64,000 nucleotides of DNA from Granulicella mallensis (GTDB lineage: Bacteria > Acidobacteriota > Terriglobia > Terriglobales > Acidobacteriaceae), in the NCBI RefSeq assembly GCF_014203225.1, contig NZ_JACHIO010000014.1, forward strand, positions 1 to 64,000, written 5' to 3'. Shown here piece by piece: positions 34,863 through 44,127 of the stretch. Within the stretch, counting starts at the first letter, position 1, and every line of letters begins with the position of its first letter. A program made the translations under genes and the position numbers. The notes under the pieces are model-generated. The model was given only the letters and a program-made list of their open reading frames with translations. It did not search any database and was not told the origin of the DNA.

Positions 34863-35414
34863 TTAAGGCAGCCGCACCACCAGGCCAAGGCCGAACTGCT
34901 GCACCGTCTGAGCGTTGGAATGAAACACCGCACTCAGGCGCCCGATTCCGTACTCGCCGCGCAGCGAGATATGGGGCACGAGGGTATAGTCGGCGCCAAA
35001 CTGAAACTGGCTGGCGAAGCTGCCTGTGTTGAAGCCATAGTTCGTGCCGCCGCCGCCGATCTCAGCCTGCGCATAGGGCTGAAGGATGGGAGAACGCAGC
35101 GCCAGCCGCACTCCCACAAGCCCTTCATGAAGATGGCCGCTGCCGGACGACTGTGTCTCATAACGCACATCGCCGCCAAAGTTCAGCGGGCCGACACGCG
35201 CAAAGTTGTCATAGAGCCCAAAGGTTCCGCCACCAGCGGTCAGACTTCCGGTAGACGTTGTTCCATTGGGATTGCTGGCGATATCGACGCCGCCAATATG
35301 GCCGATGCTGCCCATCGCGTAAAGTCCATACTGCTGCGCCTTCGCGGCCACAGACGTCAGTGCAACGCACAACAGGCAGAGCCATAGGCAGTGTTTTGTG
35401 ATGAAAGTGCTCAT
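34863..35414 (-). CDS. Small outer-membrane beta-barrel protein
   Basis: 183 residues. Signal peptide 1-27 (CLWLCLLCVALTSVAAKAQ). The mature part alternates hydrophobic/aromatic and Gly residues in eight strand-like segments and begins YGLYAMGSIGHIGG; it ends LGLGLVVRLP. This fits the OmpA/OprF-like eight-stranded outer membrane barrels (OMP_b-brl). It lacks a terminal Phe. Possible structural or adhesion role; no specific function assigned. Confidence 0.7.
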   Translation of the reverse strand: MSTFITKHCLWLCLLCVALTSVAAKAQQYGLYAMGSIGHIGGVDIASNPNGTTSTGSLTAGGGTFGLYDNFARVGPLNFGGDVRYETQSSGSGHLHEGLVGVRLALRSPILQPYAQAEIGGGGTNYGFNTGSFASQFQFGADYTLVPHISLRGEYGIGRLSAVFHSNAQTVQQFGLGLVVRLP

Positions 35415-35542
35415 GGCAGGGCCCCCAGCGGCGAGAAACGCCGATGTTAGATTAACGCGGTGTAATCAGGAAAAGTCGCGCAGGGAAACCAAGGAGGTAC
35501 CTGGTTGTTCAAGACCCTGCGACAGGGATTTACCCGCGTCCT

Positions 35543-36310
35543 CTACCGCGAAGAAGCGATCTGCGCTGCAACCCGCATCATGCTGTTCTGATGAACACGA
35601 ATGAACCCCGAGCGCGAACTGTCGAGATCGAGGATGAGTGCAAAAACAACGCCGACAACAACAGGCAGAATCACGAGCAGCCTCTTCGACCGCGATGTAA
35701 TGCTGATCGCGACCAGCGCGCTGGAAACAAAGGCCATGAACAGCAGGATGGCCCACGCCGGGGAAGGAATGCGATTCTCGAGCGCGGCGGTACGCTTCTC
35801 CGTGACATCGATCGTGTCGTTGAGGGATGAGAGAAGTAGAGCGCTGACGGGATCACGGCGAGCTGACGCATCCCCGGCTGCGATCTTCCAAATCTGCTCC
35901 TGCAGCTCACCGCTTTGGGTGAGGCTGCGCTGTATCGCCTGGGCATCCGTTCCAGCGGCAACAAAGTTCAGGCGTACAGGCACGTACTGCTGAAGCAACT
36001 GCCGCTCAGCTGTACGTGCAGGTTCCGGCAGCGTATCGGTGCGCAGCCAGGTAGTGCCGATGGCGTTGGCCTCTTCCACCTCCAACTGTTTGCGGAGATC
36101 GTAGCGGTTAACGGCCATCGCAAAGCTGAAGCCCAGCAGCAGCGCAAACAGCCCCAGCACCGCTCCTTCAAGCGCCTTGAAAGATCCCGCATCCCGCGCA
36201 ACAGCCTCCGCTCTCCGAACGCGAACCCAGGCACCCAACAGGCTCCCGAGGAACAGAAAGAGAATGACAAAGGGACAGAAGAGAAGAGGATGGTCCAGCA
36301 GAGTCAGCAT
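35543..36310 (-). CDS. DUF4239-family membrane protein
   Basis: 255 residues from ATG 36310. Two N-terminal TM helices (about 8-28 and 45-65), a long charged helical region (75-180) and two C-terminal TM helices (190-210, 215-232). The pattern EGAVLGLFALLLGFSFAMAVNRYDLRKQLEVEEANAIGT is the DUF4239 signature, a family distantly related to bestrophin-like channels. Faces the Phd antitoxin gene divergently. Function unknown; an ion-channel-like role is a family-level guess. Confidence 0.8.
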   Translation of the reverse strand: MLTLLDHPLLFCPFVILFLFLGSLLGAWVRVRRAEAVARDAGSFKALEGAVLGLFALLLGFSFAMAVNRYDLRKQLEVEEANAIGTTWLRTDTLPEPARTAERQLLQQYVPVRLNFVAAGTDAQAIQRSLTQSGELQEQIWKIAAGDASARRDPVSALLLSSLNDTIDVTEKRTAALENRIPSPAWAILLFMAFVSSALVAISITSRSKRLLVILPVVVGVVFALILDLDSSRSGFIRVHQNSMMRVAAQIASSR

Positions 36311-36411
36311 GGCCGAAGTGTACAACTGTCGATTCACTTGGAGCTTCAGGTTCGTGGGACACCACCTCACCCTTCCCCAAAATGACGATAATGGTCATCT
36401 CGGAGGTGGTG

Positions 36412-36669
36412 ATGGCAAGCTGGAGCGTAGCAGACGCAAAAGCGAAGTTCAGCGAGGTTCTCGAAACCGCGCGAAGCAAAGGACCCCAGGAGATTACGAG
36501 GAGCGGCAAGCCTGTTGCGGTCCTGGTCAGCTTCGACGAGTGGAAGCAGCGACAATACGAAGAGCAGCCGAAGGAATCGCTCGTCGATTTCCTCCTATGT
36601 CCACCGCATGATGGTACCGACGTCGAGTTCCCGCGCATGAAGGGTAAACCCCGCGTGGTGCGCTTTTGA
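36412..36669 (+). CDS. Phd/YefM-family antitoxin
   Basis: 85 residues from ATG 36412, five bases after GGAGG; earlier ATGs at 36382 and 36391 lack ribosome sites. The N-terminal ~55 residues have the Phd fold: ASWSVADAKAKFSEVLETAR, GPQEITRSGKPVAVLVSFDEW. The C-terminal tail (about 60-85) would wrap the toxin. Its stop overlaps the TTG start of the PIN toxin remnant, the normal arrangement of such operons. Antitoxins of this type repress their own promoter. Intact, although its toxin is not. Confidence 0.88.
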   Translation: MASWSVADAKAKFSEVLETARSKGPQEITRSGKPVAVLVSFDEWKQRQYEEQPKESLVDFLLCPPHDGTDVEFPRMKGKPRVVRF

Positions 36670-37079
36670 GAGACCTGCTCGATACGGATGTTATCTCGCA
36701 GACCACAAAGGCTTCCCCGCACACAGGAGTGCTCACATGACTTCGCGAGCGTCAGGATTCAGAGCTCTGGCTGAGTGCAATAACAATTGAGGAACTCCGT
36801 TTCGGCCTGGAGTTGCTGCCTAAGGGTAAGCGGCGGCGGGAGTTGGAGTCATGGCTCGAAGACCGTGTCCTTCATCGATTTGCAGGACGCATTCTTCCAG
36901 TTGAGGAGCGCGTTGCCGATAAGTGCAGCAGACTCTTCGCCGCGGCCAAACTGGCCGGTGACAATTTAGACATGGGCGATGTCTTTATTGCCGCGACAGC
37001 ATCCGTTCACGATCTAAAAATTGCAACCTTGAACCGAAAACACTTCGACGGCTTGGGTGTGGAGTTGGTTAAATTCTAG
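36666..37079 (+). pseudogene. vapC: PIN-domain (VapC-type) toxin with premature stop
   Basis: In one frame from TTG 36666 the sequence reads LRDLLDTDVISQTTKASPHTGVLT, TGA at 36738-36740, then LRERQDSELWLSAITIEELRFGL through to NLDMGDVFIAATASVHDLKIATLNRKHF, ending at 37079. All PIN acidic positions are present (DTD, IEE, MGD, TLNRKHF). Family proteins have Trp at the stop position, so TGG to TGA is a single-base change. Full length would be 137 residues. As read, only 24 residues are made, so the ribonuclease is dead unless restarted internally. The four-base overlap with the antitoxin is kept. Confidence 0.85.
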
Positions 37080-37094
37080 CTTTTGGGCAATGAC

Positions 37095-37120
37095 AAAGGC
37101 CACCCGCAGGGGTGGCCTTT
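37095..37120. terminator. Bidirectional rho-independent terminator
   Basis: AAAGGCCACCC (37095-37105) pairs with GGGTGGCCTTT (37110-37120), four-base loop, with A/T-rich flanks on both sides. It ends the PIN remnant transcript (+) and the radical SAM transcript (-). Confidence 0.8.
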
Positions 37121-37161
37121 GCTATTGCTTGTTACGCGAAGCGCATCCAGCGTACGCAGTA

Positions 37162-39297
37162 CTAGTCGCCGGCTACGGTCTCTTCGATGTTGTTGACGAC
37201 CTCAGCCTTGCTGGTGACGGGAGCCGCGGGCTTGATGCCGCCCAGGCCGCCGATCTCGCCGATTGCCACGAAGCCTGCGGGAGCTTCCGGCTCCTGGAGG
37301 ATCTCCTTGCGATACAGCTTGGCCATGCGAGCGTTCTCGGCATCCTGCTTCAGCTTCGAGTCGCGAGCGCGAATCTTCTCTTCGCGCGCGTTCTTGGCGA
37401 TACCGCTCTTGTCGAAGGTATCGTTCGCAGCCGAATCCACATGCTCCTGGTTCAGAACGAGGTCATACTTCGATTCCTTCTCGAGGCCAACCTTCTTGCC
37501 GCCCGCGAAGATCTCGTGACGGCCGTGCTCCTCATACCACTTGGTGAGCGACGAGGTCATGTGCATCTTCTCGATGATGTTGCGCCAGCCCACACCCGTG
37601 TTGTACGCGCAGAAGCTGATCTCGCCTTCCTGCGTTGCGTAAGGGATGATGCACTGCTCGGTGCGGCGGAAGTCGTAGTTGAAGAGATCCTGGAACCACA
37701 TGCCGGCGATGAAGAGGAAGTTCCAACGGTCGGCGCGGCGCTTCTCGATGTCCGCCTGGGTGCGGTCGGCGGTAACCTTGCCGTAGTTGCGGCCGGTCGC
37801 GCCGAAGCACTTATCGAACTTGGTGAGCAGCGAGAAGATGCTGAAGTGGGTGGGAGCGTTCTTCGGCTCGTAGTTGCGGATGAGCGCAAGGCCGGCGCCC
37901 AGCATGGTCAGGTACTTGCCGCGGGCTGCGTCGTTGACGCGCGCGATATCCTTGGCCAGACGGTCGGCGTTGAGGAATGCCGTAACGGGCACGGCTTCCT
38001 TGGTTTCCTTGTCGATCATCAGCGCCATGCCGATGCCGCAGTTCGGGTGGCAGCCGCAGGAGAGCTGGCCCCAGTCGTGGTTCGGTCCGTGCACCAGGTC
38101 GGCCCAATCGCTGAAGGTCGACATGAAGCTGATGGGGAACCAGTCGCGAACGGGCTCGCCGAGACCGGTCTGGTTCTTGACGTCGTGTGCGAGATGGCTG
38201 AGCGTGTAACGCTGCGCCATGCGGCGCTCGTCCGAAACCTCTTCGTCGCGGCCCGTGAACGAGACCGGCTGGAAGCTGAGGAAGTTGATCTTCTTGGGGT
38301 TGTCGAGCGCGAACTCGATGATGCGGCCAACCTGCTCGTTGTTGATGCCGTTGATGATGCAGGTGACGGGGACGATATCCACACCAGCCTCATGCAGATT
38401 GTGGATCGCCTGGAGCTTCACGTCGAACGAGTTGCCAACCTTGCGGTGCGAGTTGGCGGCGTTACCGATACCGTCGAACTGCAGGTACGCGTAGCGAAGG
38501 CCCGCTTCAGCAGCAGCCTTCGAGAACTCCTTGGACTTCGCGAACTCGATGCCGTTGGTCGCAGCCTGCACCGAGGTGTAGCCGACCTTGCGAGCATAGG
38601 CCACCGCGTCGAGGAAGTAGGGGCTCAGTGTGGGCTCGCCGCCCGAGAACTGAACCGACATCTGGCGCTTGGGCTTGATCGTGACCGCGTTGTCGAGCAT
38701 GGTCTTGATCTCGTCCCACGTGAGTTCGTGGACGAAGCCGACCTGGTTGGCATCCATGAAGCAGGGATCGCACATCATGTTGCAGCGGTTGGTGAGATCG
38801 ATGGTGAGAACCGAACCGCGGCCGTGAGTGACGGTCGAGGTGCCGTGGTTGTGCAGCTTCTCATCGTTGTGGGCGCGAATGTCGCGGCCCGGGAAGACCT
38901 CTTCGAGGTGCTTGAAGAAGGCCGTGTCGATCGACATGACGTCTTCAAAGTGGCCGTGGATCGGGCAATCCTTGACCATCAGGATCTTGCCGTCGCGCTC
39001 GATGATCTGCGCCTTGATCTCGCCGACCTTCTCGTTGAGCAGGATCTCGTGGGGCAGCTTGCCGTCCACGATCTGCTGGCGAATCTCAGGCACGCACTTG
39101 GGGCAGAGCGAATCAGTGGTGCGGGGCCAGCCGAGGGGCGGCTTTTCCTTCTGGTAGGACTTCAGCAGGGGCTTATCGCTCCACTTGGGAGTAAAGCTCT
39201 TGTTGGGGCTGATCGAGTTCAGCTTGTTGAACACGCTCCAGCCAGCCTTAGCGGTGAGCACCACGCCTTTTTCAAAGAGCTTCGTTGCCTTTGCCAT
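37162..39297 (-). CDS. Radical SAM protein of the tetraether synthase (Tes)-like group
   Basis: 711 residues from ATG 39297 (AGGAG 12 bases upstream). N-terminal rubredoxin-like site CxxC at C65/C68 with C111 in DCPIHGHF; radical SAM CxxxCxxC at C172, C176, C179 (NRCNMMCDPCF); GGEP at 219-222; an extra cluster motif LSCGCHPNC (414-420) and later cysteines around 545-560. This order matches the MJ0619/Tes family, which couples hydrocarbon chains of membrane lipids, and its bacterial homologs. Acidobacteria of this group are known for membrane-spanning iso-diabolic acid lipids, so this is a candidate enzyme for that step. The C-terminal ~100 residues are charged and helical. Monocistronic. Confidence 0.75.
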   Translation of the reverse strand: MAKATKLFEKGVVLTAKAGWSVFNKLNSISPNKSFTPKWSDKPLLKSYQKEKPPLGWPRTTDSLCPKCVPEIRQQIVDGKLPHEILLNEKVGEIKAQIIERDGKILMVKDCPIHGHFEDVMSIDTAFFKHLEEVFPGRDIRAHNDEKLHNHGTSTVTHGRGSVLTIDLTNRCNMMCDPCFMDANQVGFVHELTWDEIKTMLDNAVTIKPKRQMSVQFSGGEPTLSPYFLDAVAYARKVGYTSVQAATNGIEFAKSKEFSKAAAEAGLRYAYLQFDGIGNAANSHRKVGNSFDVKLQAIHNLHEAGVDIVPVTCIINGINNEQVGRIIEFALDNPKKINFLSFQPVSFTGRDEEVSDERRMAQRYTLSHLAHDVKNQTGLGEPVRDWFPISFMSTFSDWADLVHGPNHDWGQLSCGCHPNCGIGMALMIDKETKEAVPVTAFLNADRLAKDIARVNDAARGKYLTMLGAGLALIRNYEPKNAPTHFSIFSLLTKFDKCFGATGRNYGKVTADRTQADIEKRRADRWNFLFIAGMWFQDLFNYDFRRTEQCIIPYATQEGEISFCAYNTGVGWRNIIEKMHMTSSLTKWYEEHGRHEIFAGGKKVGLEKESKYDLVLNQEHVDSAANDTFDKSGIAKNAREEKIRARDSKLKQDAENARMAKLYRKEILQEPEAPAGFVAIGEIGGLGGIKPAAPVTSKAEVVNNIEETVAGD

Positions 39298-39588
39298 AAC
39301 TTTTAATGTCTCCTGAGGGTTCGCCGCAGCCATTCTTGCGGCGACCATGTCATCTCTAAGCCTATACCGCTAACCCATGATCCGAGAAGTACTTTGCGGG
39401 TTTCCTGCCTTAGAAATCAAAGACACGGTTCCCCTGTACCGTTCAGCCTAGTGAAGGCTCCGAAGGAAGTCCTCGGGAAAACAGCGAATGGCGATATTTT
39501 GCAGCGAACGGGGACAACCCCAGCCCCAGCGGACACCCCCCAAACGCCCGATTCCGACCCAGCCGGACAGCCGCCTTACACTGGTTGC

Positions 39589-40635
39589 ATGCGCTACCGG
39601 ATTGCCAGCCTCCTGTCTCTCGGTATCTCGCTCGGTCTGCAGGCCCAGACTGCAGACCAGAATCAGCCGGTAAACCAGAATCAGTTACCTGCTCCAACCC
39701 TTCAGGTGCAGTCGCAGCTTGTGCTCGTACCCACCACCGTCGAGACCGGCAAGGGCGATATGGTCTACGGGCTCAAGGCCTCGCAGTTCCTCACCAAAGA
39801 TAACGGCGTCCACCAGGACGTTCAGCTGGAAGATGCCGGGAACGATGCCCGGCCTCTTTCGCTCGTCGTCGTGGTGCAGTGCTCGCGTTCCGCGGAGCGT
39901 GAGTTCCCGAAGCTGCGCGGGGTAGCGACAATGGTCTCGGCGCTGGTCGGGGGAGCCCCGACCGACACCGCCGTCGTGCAGTTCGGCACCGGCGAAGAGC
40001 TGCTCTCGGGCTTCACCCGCGACCCCGCCGCACGGGAGAGGGCCTTGAACAGGCTGGCACCGTGCAGCGATGACGAAGACACGATCTTCGATGCCGTCGA
40101 CTACGCCAACACCCTGCTCGATAGTCGCAAGACACCAGGCCGCCGCGTCATCCTGCTCATCAGCGAGACCCGAGACCACGGCAGCGAGACCAAACCCATG
40201 GATGTAATCCGCGCGCTGGGACGCACGAATACTGTGGTGGACACCGTGTCGTTCTCCCCAGCCAAATCACAACTGATCGATGAGGGGGAGCATGGTCCCC
40301 CGCCAGGCGCCACCACCAATTGGCTTGCCTTGGTGGTGATGGCGGTCGAGGCCGCGCGCACGAACGCTCCGAAGGAGTTTGCCGGCCTTTCGGGCGGCGA
40401 ATACATCAACTTCACCACGCAGCACGGCTTCGACCGCAGCCTGAACACGCTGGCCAATCATGTTCACAACTACTACCTGTTGAGCTTTGTGCCCAGGTTT
40501 CCGGCAGACGCTTCGGGAAGCAGTGCCGCGTCACCGGGACTGCACAGCCTCAGCGTGAAGATTCCCGACTATCCCTCAGCGACGGTCCGCCACCGCGAAT
40601 CGTACTGGGCCAATGACATTGAACCTGCGAAGTGA
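39589..40635 (+). CDS. VWFA-related secreted protein (acidobacterial type)
   Basis: 348 residues from ATG 39589. Signal peptide 1-20 (MRYRIASLLSLGISLGLQAQ). The body matches the VWFA-related Acidobacterial domain: QSQLVLVPTTVETGKGDMVYGLKASQFLTKDNG, LSLVVVVQCSRSAEREFPKL (the MIDAS DxSxS is degenerate, QCSRS), GRRVILLISETRDHGSE, and the C-terminal HNYYLLSFVPRF, the beta strand typical of these proteins. Exported and probably surface or periplasmic. Very numerous in acidobacterial genomes; function unknown. Metal binding is doubtful given the changed MIDAS. Confidence 0.82.
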   Translation: MRYRIASLLSLGISLGLQAQTADQNQPVNQNQLPAPTLQVQSQLVLVPTTVETGKGDMVYGLKASQFLTKDNGVHQDVQLEDAGNDARPLSLVVVVQCSRSAEREFPKLRGVATMVSALVGGAPTDTAVVQFGTGEELLSGFTRDPAARERALNRLAPCSDDEDTIFDAVDYANTLLDSRKTPGRRVILLISETRDHGSETKPMDVIRALGRTNTVVDTVSFSPAKSQLIDEGEHGPPPGATTNWLALVVMAVEAARTNAPKEFAGLSGGEYINFTTQHGFDRSLNTLANHVHNYYLLSFVPRFPADASGSSAASPGLHSLSVKIPDYPSATVRHRESYWANDIEPAK

Positions 40636-40755
40636 TGCCAGCAGGTTTCCGGCCTCCTCTGCAACCAACGCTCTCATTGTTTTCCCGCATCTGAATCCTT
40701 GAATCTGTACAGAAAACGCTGCAAAACAACCGCAGCTACGGGAGAGACGCTTTTC

Positions 40756-41259
40756 ATGCCTTGGGGTACGACTGCCAGAACTGCTGCATGCATCGCCCTG
40801 GTAGCGACGACGATGGCCGCTACAACTTCCTCCGAACCGTTGCCTTCGCAACTGGCTGGCACCTGGCGAATTACGCGAGTGCTACCCACAAAGAACACAG
40901 CCTGCTGGAGCGACGAACAGGCGCGTCCCCTCGTCGGTTCTACGTTGACGTATCGCGCCAATGCCATGCGCTGGCGGGGCGGCCAGGTGCCACTGGAAGA
41001 CATCAACACGCGCCAGGTAACGGACAGGGAGTTCCGCAAGGAGAACGCCGGCGCGGACTTCGAACAGCTCGGCATTCATTCGCCGAAGGTGCTGGAGGTG
41101 GATCTGCAGCACGAGGATGCCGACATTACCGGGGCTTCGACCGAGGTGCCTGGGGACTCGGTTCTGCTGGCTGGGCCTGGACGTATTGTTGTCAGCGCCT
41201 GCGGGGTTTACTTTGAGGCGATGCGGGGTGGTGCGGGGCGAGGGGCTGCGCGTAAGTAG
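40756..41259 (+). CDS. Exported protein of unknown function
   Basis: 167 residues from ATG 40756 (GGGAGAG about nine bases upstream). Signal-like N-terminus (TARTAACIALVATTMAATT). The mature part begins LAGTWRITRVLPTKNTACW, a lipocalin-like opening ('GTW...'), then PLVGSTLTYRANAMRWRGG and ends RIVVSACGVYFEAMRGG. Two cysteines could form a disulphide (ACW, SACG). It could be a small calycin-like beta barrel. Unrecognised family, no operon partner besides the VWFA gene 120 bases upstream. Confidence 0.6.
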   Translation: MPWGTTARTAACIALVATTMAATTSSEPLPSQLAGTWRITRVLPTKNTACWSDEQARPLVGSTLTYRANAMRWRGGQVPLEDINTRQVTDREFRKENAGADFEQLGIHSPKVLEVDLQHEDADITGASTEVPGDSVLLAGPGRIVVSACGVYFEAMRGGAGRGAARK

Positions 41260-41278
41260 TTCTGTCGGAGAAGCGGTT

Positions 41279-41477
41279 TTGTCTTTGCTTTTCTGGTTTG
41301 TCATTCCGAGCGTAGCGAGTGAATCTGCTTCCTCCCGTTTTTTTGCCCGGATCGCTCCAACTGTTCTGCGTTGGCCAATGTACATCGCACCTGCATTCTC
41401 GTCGCTACGATCGAAGAACGGGAGGAAGCAGATTCACTCGTTTCACTCGGAATGACAAACCAGAAAAGCAAAGACAA
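41279..41477. repeat. Long inverted repeat (61-bp arms, few mismatches)
   Basis: Bases about 41279-41339 match the reverse complement of 41417-41477 with mismatches limited to a short patch (GCGTAGCG versus GTGAAACG). The core TCATTCCGAGCG...GAATCTGCTTCCTCCC belongs to the palindrome class seen at 34654 and 61009. It fills the gap between the lipocalin-like gene (+) and mutS2 (-), which converge. No gene in this stretch. Confidence 0.8.
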
Positions 41478-41518
41478 GGGCTACGACAACTGCAAAATCA
41501 ACTGCAGCCGTCATCCCA

Positions 41519-44011
41519 TCACTGTCTCAGCTCCACCAGCGTCGCACCCTGACCACCCTCGTTATACGGCGGCTCCGTCACCGAAGCCACATGGGGATGG
41601 TTCTTCAGAAACGTCCGCAGCGTGCGGCGCAAAACACCCATGCCGACACCGTGCACCACGCGGATACTCGGCAGTCCCGCCAGGAACGCGCGCTCCACAA
41701 ACCGCTCGACCTCGCTCTCGGCCTCGTCGGCGGTTCGGCCGATCACGTTGATCTCCGACGTCATGTACTCCGCGTCGTCCGAACCGGTCGAGGTGGAGAC
41801 CGTGACGCCGCCACGCCTGCGCGCGCCCTGCACCGGGGTCTCCTTCGCAACGGCGACCACCTCCGCTACATCGCTGCGCGGCACGCGCATCTTCATCGCG
41901 CCAACCGTGACCTCCAGCGTCTTGGCATCGATGACCCGCGCCACACGCCCCTCGCGGCCCAGCGACTTCAACCGCACGAGATCGCCCACCGAAGGCTCGC
42001 GCTGGCGGTCCGCCGTCTTCTTCTGGCTGCCGGGGTCGTTCTCGCTGGTGTGCGTAGCCACCGTCGATTGAAACTGCGCCGAAAACTCGCGTCGCAACTG
42101 CGCAATTCGCAGCGCCGAATCGCGAGCGATCTTCTGCGCGACAGTCTTGTCGTCGATGGCCTTCACCGTGTCGCGAAGCTGGGACTCGAAGTCCTCGATC
42201 AGCGACTTCAGTTGCCGCTCCAGCTCGCGCGTTCGTGCCTGCTGCTCCGCGCGGCCTTCGGTGGCCAGCTTCAAACGCTCCGCATTCAACTTCTTCTGCA
42301 ACTCCGCGAGGCCTTCGCGCTCGTCTTTGGCTGTCGCAAGCTGCGCGTGCAGTTCGTCGAGAAAGCGACCGATATCGATCTGCTGCGTCGTCATCTGCGC
42401 ACGGGCATTCGCCACGATCGCCGGGTCCAGCCCCAGCCGCGCCGCAATGTTCAGTCCTGCCGAAGCTCCCGGCACGCCAAGCCGCAGTTCATAGGTCGGA
42501 GCCAGCCGCGCTTCGTCAAAACCTACCGCTGCATTCAGCACGCCCTCATGCTTGGTCGCATAGACCTTGAGCGAGGTGAGATGCGTCGTGATGAGGCACC
42601 ACGCGCGCTGCATGAGAAAGTGCTCGGCCACCGCGACAGCCAGCGCGGCGCCCTCTTCGGGATCGGTCGCTGAACCCAGCTCGTCAAGCAGGACCAGGGA
42701 AGTATCGTCAGCCACGCGCGCGATGCGGTTCACATTGACCACGTGCGCCGAGAAGGTCGAGAGGTTCTGCTCGATCGACTGCGCATCGCCGATGTCGGCA
42801 TAGATCGCCGTGAACAGTGGCAGCTTCGCGCGCGCCGCAGGCACCGGCAGGCCCGCCTGGGCCATCAGCGCGAGCAGTCCCGCCGTCTTCAGTGCAACCG
42901 TTTTGCCGCCGGTGTTCGGTCCACTGACGATCATCTGCCGCATGCCCAGCGGCAGGGCAATCGTCAGCGGCACAATGGCGGCATCCTGCTCGCGCAGCCG
43001 CAGCTCCAGAAGGGGATGCCGCGCCGCAGCCAGCTCGAACTCATAGCCCTCGTCCTCTTCGCTGGCCGCCTCTGCGGAGGCGAATGCCGGACGCACGCAC
43101 TCCAGCAGCTCCGCGAAACGCGCTACCGCCTGGTGCGCGTCGGCCTGCGCGAGCACACCCGCGCCCAGCAGCAGAGCCTGCGCCTGCGCGGCGACTGCGC
43201 GGGTCATGGCCACGAGTATCCGATGTACCTCGGCCTGCTCTTCGTCGAGCAGCCGCACCAGCTCGTTGTTCTGCTCGATGGTCTCCATGGGCTCGACGAA
43301 CACGGTCTGTCCGCTCGAACTCGACCCATGCACCACACCGCCGACCTTGCGCTTGAACTCCGCCTTGACGGGGATCACGAAGCGCTCTCCGCGCACGGTG
43401 ATGAGCTCGTCCTGGGTGCTGCCGCTCTCCGAGAGCTTAGACAGGGCGCGACGCAGGCTGTCTTCAATCGCCCGATGCTGCCGTTCCATGGCACGCCGAA
43501 TGCGCCGCAACTCCGGCGAGGCGTCGTCGCTCAAACTGCCGTCGGCTTCGATCTTGCCGCGTAAAAAGACCAGAAGATTGCCAAGATCGTGCATCAATAG
43601 CGGCGCTGAAAGCTCTTCGATAGCGGGCCACTTACCCTGCACTGCGCCCGGCGGGGCCAGCAGCACCTGCCGCCACGCCTCGACGCGCTCCGCTAACTCC
43701 AGCGCAGCCAGCAGTTCTGCCGGCTCCAGAGCCGAGCCTTCGATCCGGGCTTTGTCCAGGGTGACGGAGGGATCGAAGATGCCGTGAAACTGAAATCCGC
43801 CTCCGCCTGCTACCAGCCGGCGCATCTCTTCGGTACGCTGTTGCTGCCGTTCGATCCATGCCGGGTCGGCTGAGGGCTGCAGCGTCAGAACGCAGGCCCG
43901 CCCCAGCGACGACTGGGCACGTTCGGCAAGCTGTTGTTGCAGGTCTGCCCATTGCAACGCTTTCGCGCCGATCTCGGACAACGGATTCGGAGTTTGGGGC
44001 AGGAGTTCCAC
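41519..44011 (-). CDS. mutS2: MutS2 family ATPase/endonuclease
   Basis: 830 residues from GTG 44011 (VELLPQTPNPLSEIG); longer in-frame starts run into non-family sequence. Core and lever regions 1-330, Walker A GPNTGGKT near residue 362, Walker B LVLLDELGSATDPEEG near 440, then a long charged coiled coil (about 500-620) and a C-terminal Smr domain (750-830) with HGVGMGVLR. The Smr LDxH motif reads INVIG, so the nuclease motif is altered. MutS2 lacks the mismatch-binding domain; in bacteria it acts on branched DNA or on collided ribosomes. Stand-alone, converging with the 41.3-kb palindrome. Confidence 0.9.
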   Translation of the reverse strand: MELLPQTPNPLSEIGAKALQWADLQQQLAERAQSSLGRACVLTLQPSADPAWIERQQQRTEEMRRLVAGGGGFQFHGIFDPSVTLDKARIEGSALEPAELLAALELAERVEAWRQVLLAPPGAVQGKWPAIEELSAPLLMHDLGNLLVFLRGKIEADGSLSDDASPELRRIRRAMERQHRAIEDSLRRALSKLSESGSTQDELITVRGERFVIPVKAEFKRKVGGVVHGSSSSGQTVFVEPMETIEQNNELVRLLDEEQAEVHRILVAMTRAVAAQAQALLLGAGVLAQADAHQAVARFAELLECVRPAFASAEAASEEDEGYEFELAAARHPLLELRLREQDAAIVPLTIALPLGMRQMIVSGPNTGGKTVALKTAGLLALMAQAGLPVPAARAKLPLFTAIYADIGDAQSIEQNLSTFSAHVVNVNRIARVADDTSLVLLDELGSATDPEEGAALAVAVAEHFLMQRAWCLITTHLTSLKVYATKHEGVLNAAVGFDEARLAPTYELRLGVPGASAGLNIAARLGLDPAIVANARAQMTTQQIDIGRFLDELHAQLATAKDEREGLAELQKKLNAERLKLATEGRAEQQARTRELERQLKSLIEDFESQLRDTVKAIDDKTVAQKIARDSALRIAQLRREFSAQFQSTVATHTSENDPGSQKKTADRQREPSVGDLVRLKSLGREGRVARVIDAKTLEVTVGAMKMRVPRSDVAEVVAVAKETPVQGARRRGGVTVSTSTGSDDAEYMTSEINVIGRTADEAESEVERFVERAFLAGLPSIRVVHGVGMGVLRRTLRTFLKNHPHVASVTEPPYNEGGQGATLVELRQ

Positions 44012-44127
44012 CTCTCTAGGATAGAGGCTCCCAGCGCTGACGCCGTGGTTTGCGGAACTGAAAGCGCGCGGATTGCGTAGATCATTCTGTGCGAGCCCGC
44101 AAGTGCCGGTTCGCGGAGGTTCACCCC

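Noticed and set aside
36313-36411. Palindromic or operator repeat between DUF4239 and the Phd antitoxin
   Set aside because: GACGATAATGGTCATC gives only a short imperfect palindrome; too weak to list.
37057-39306. 749-residue open frame opposite the radical SAM gene
   Set aside because: Val/Ala/Leu/His-rich antisense shadow; the minus-strand frame has clear Cys motifs.
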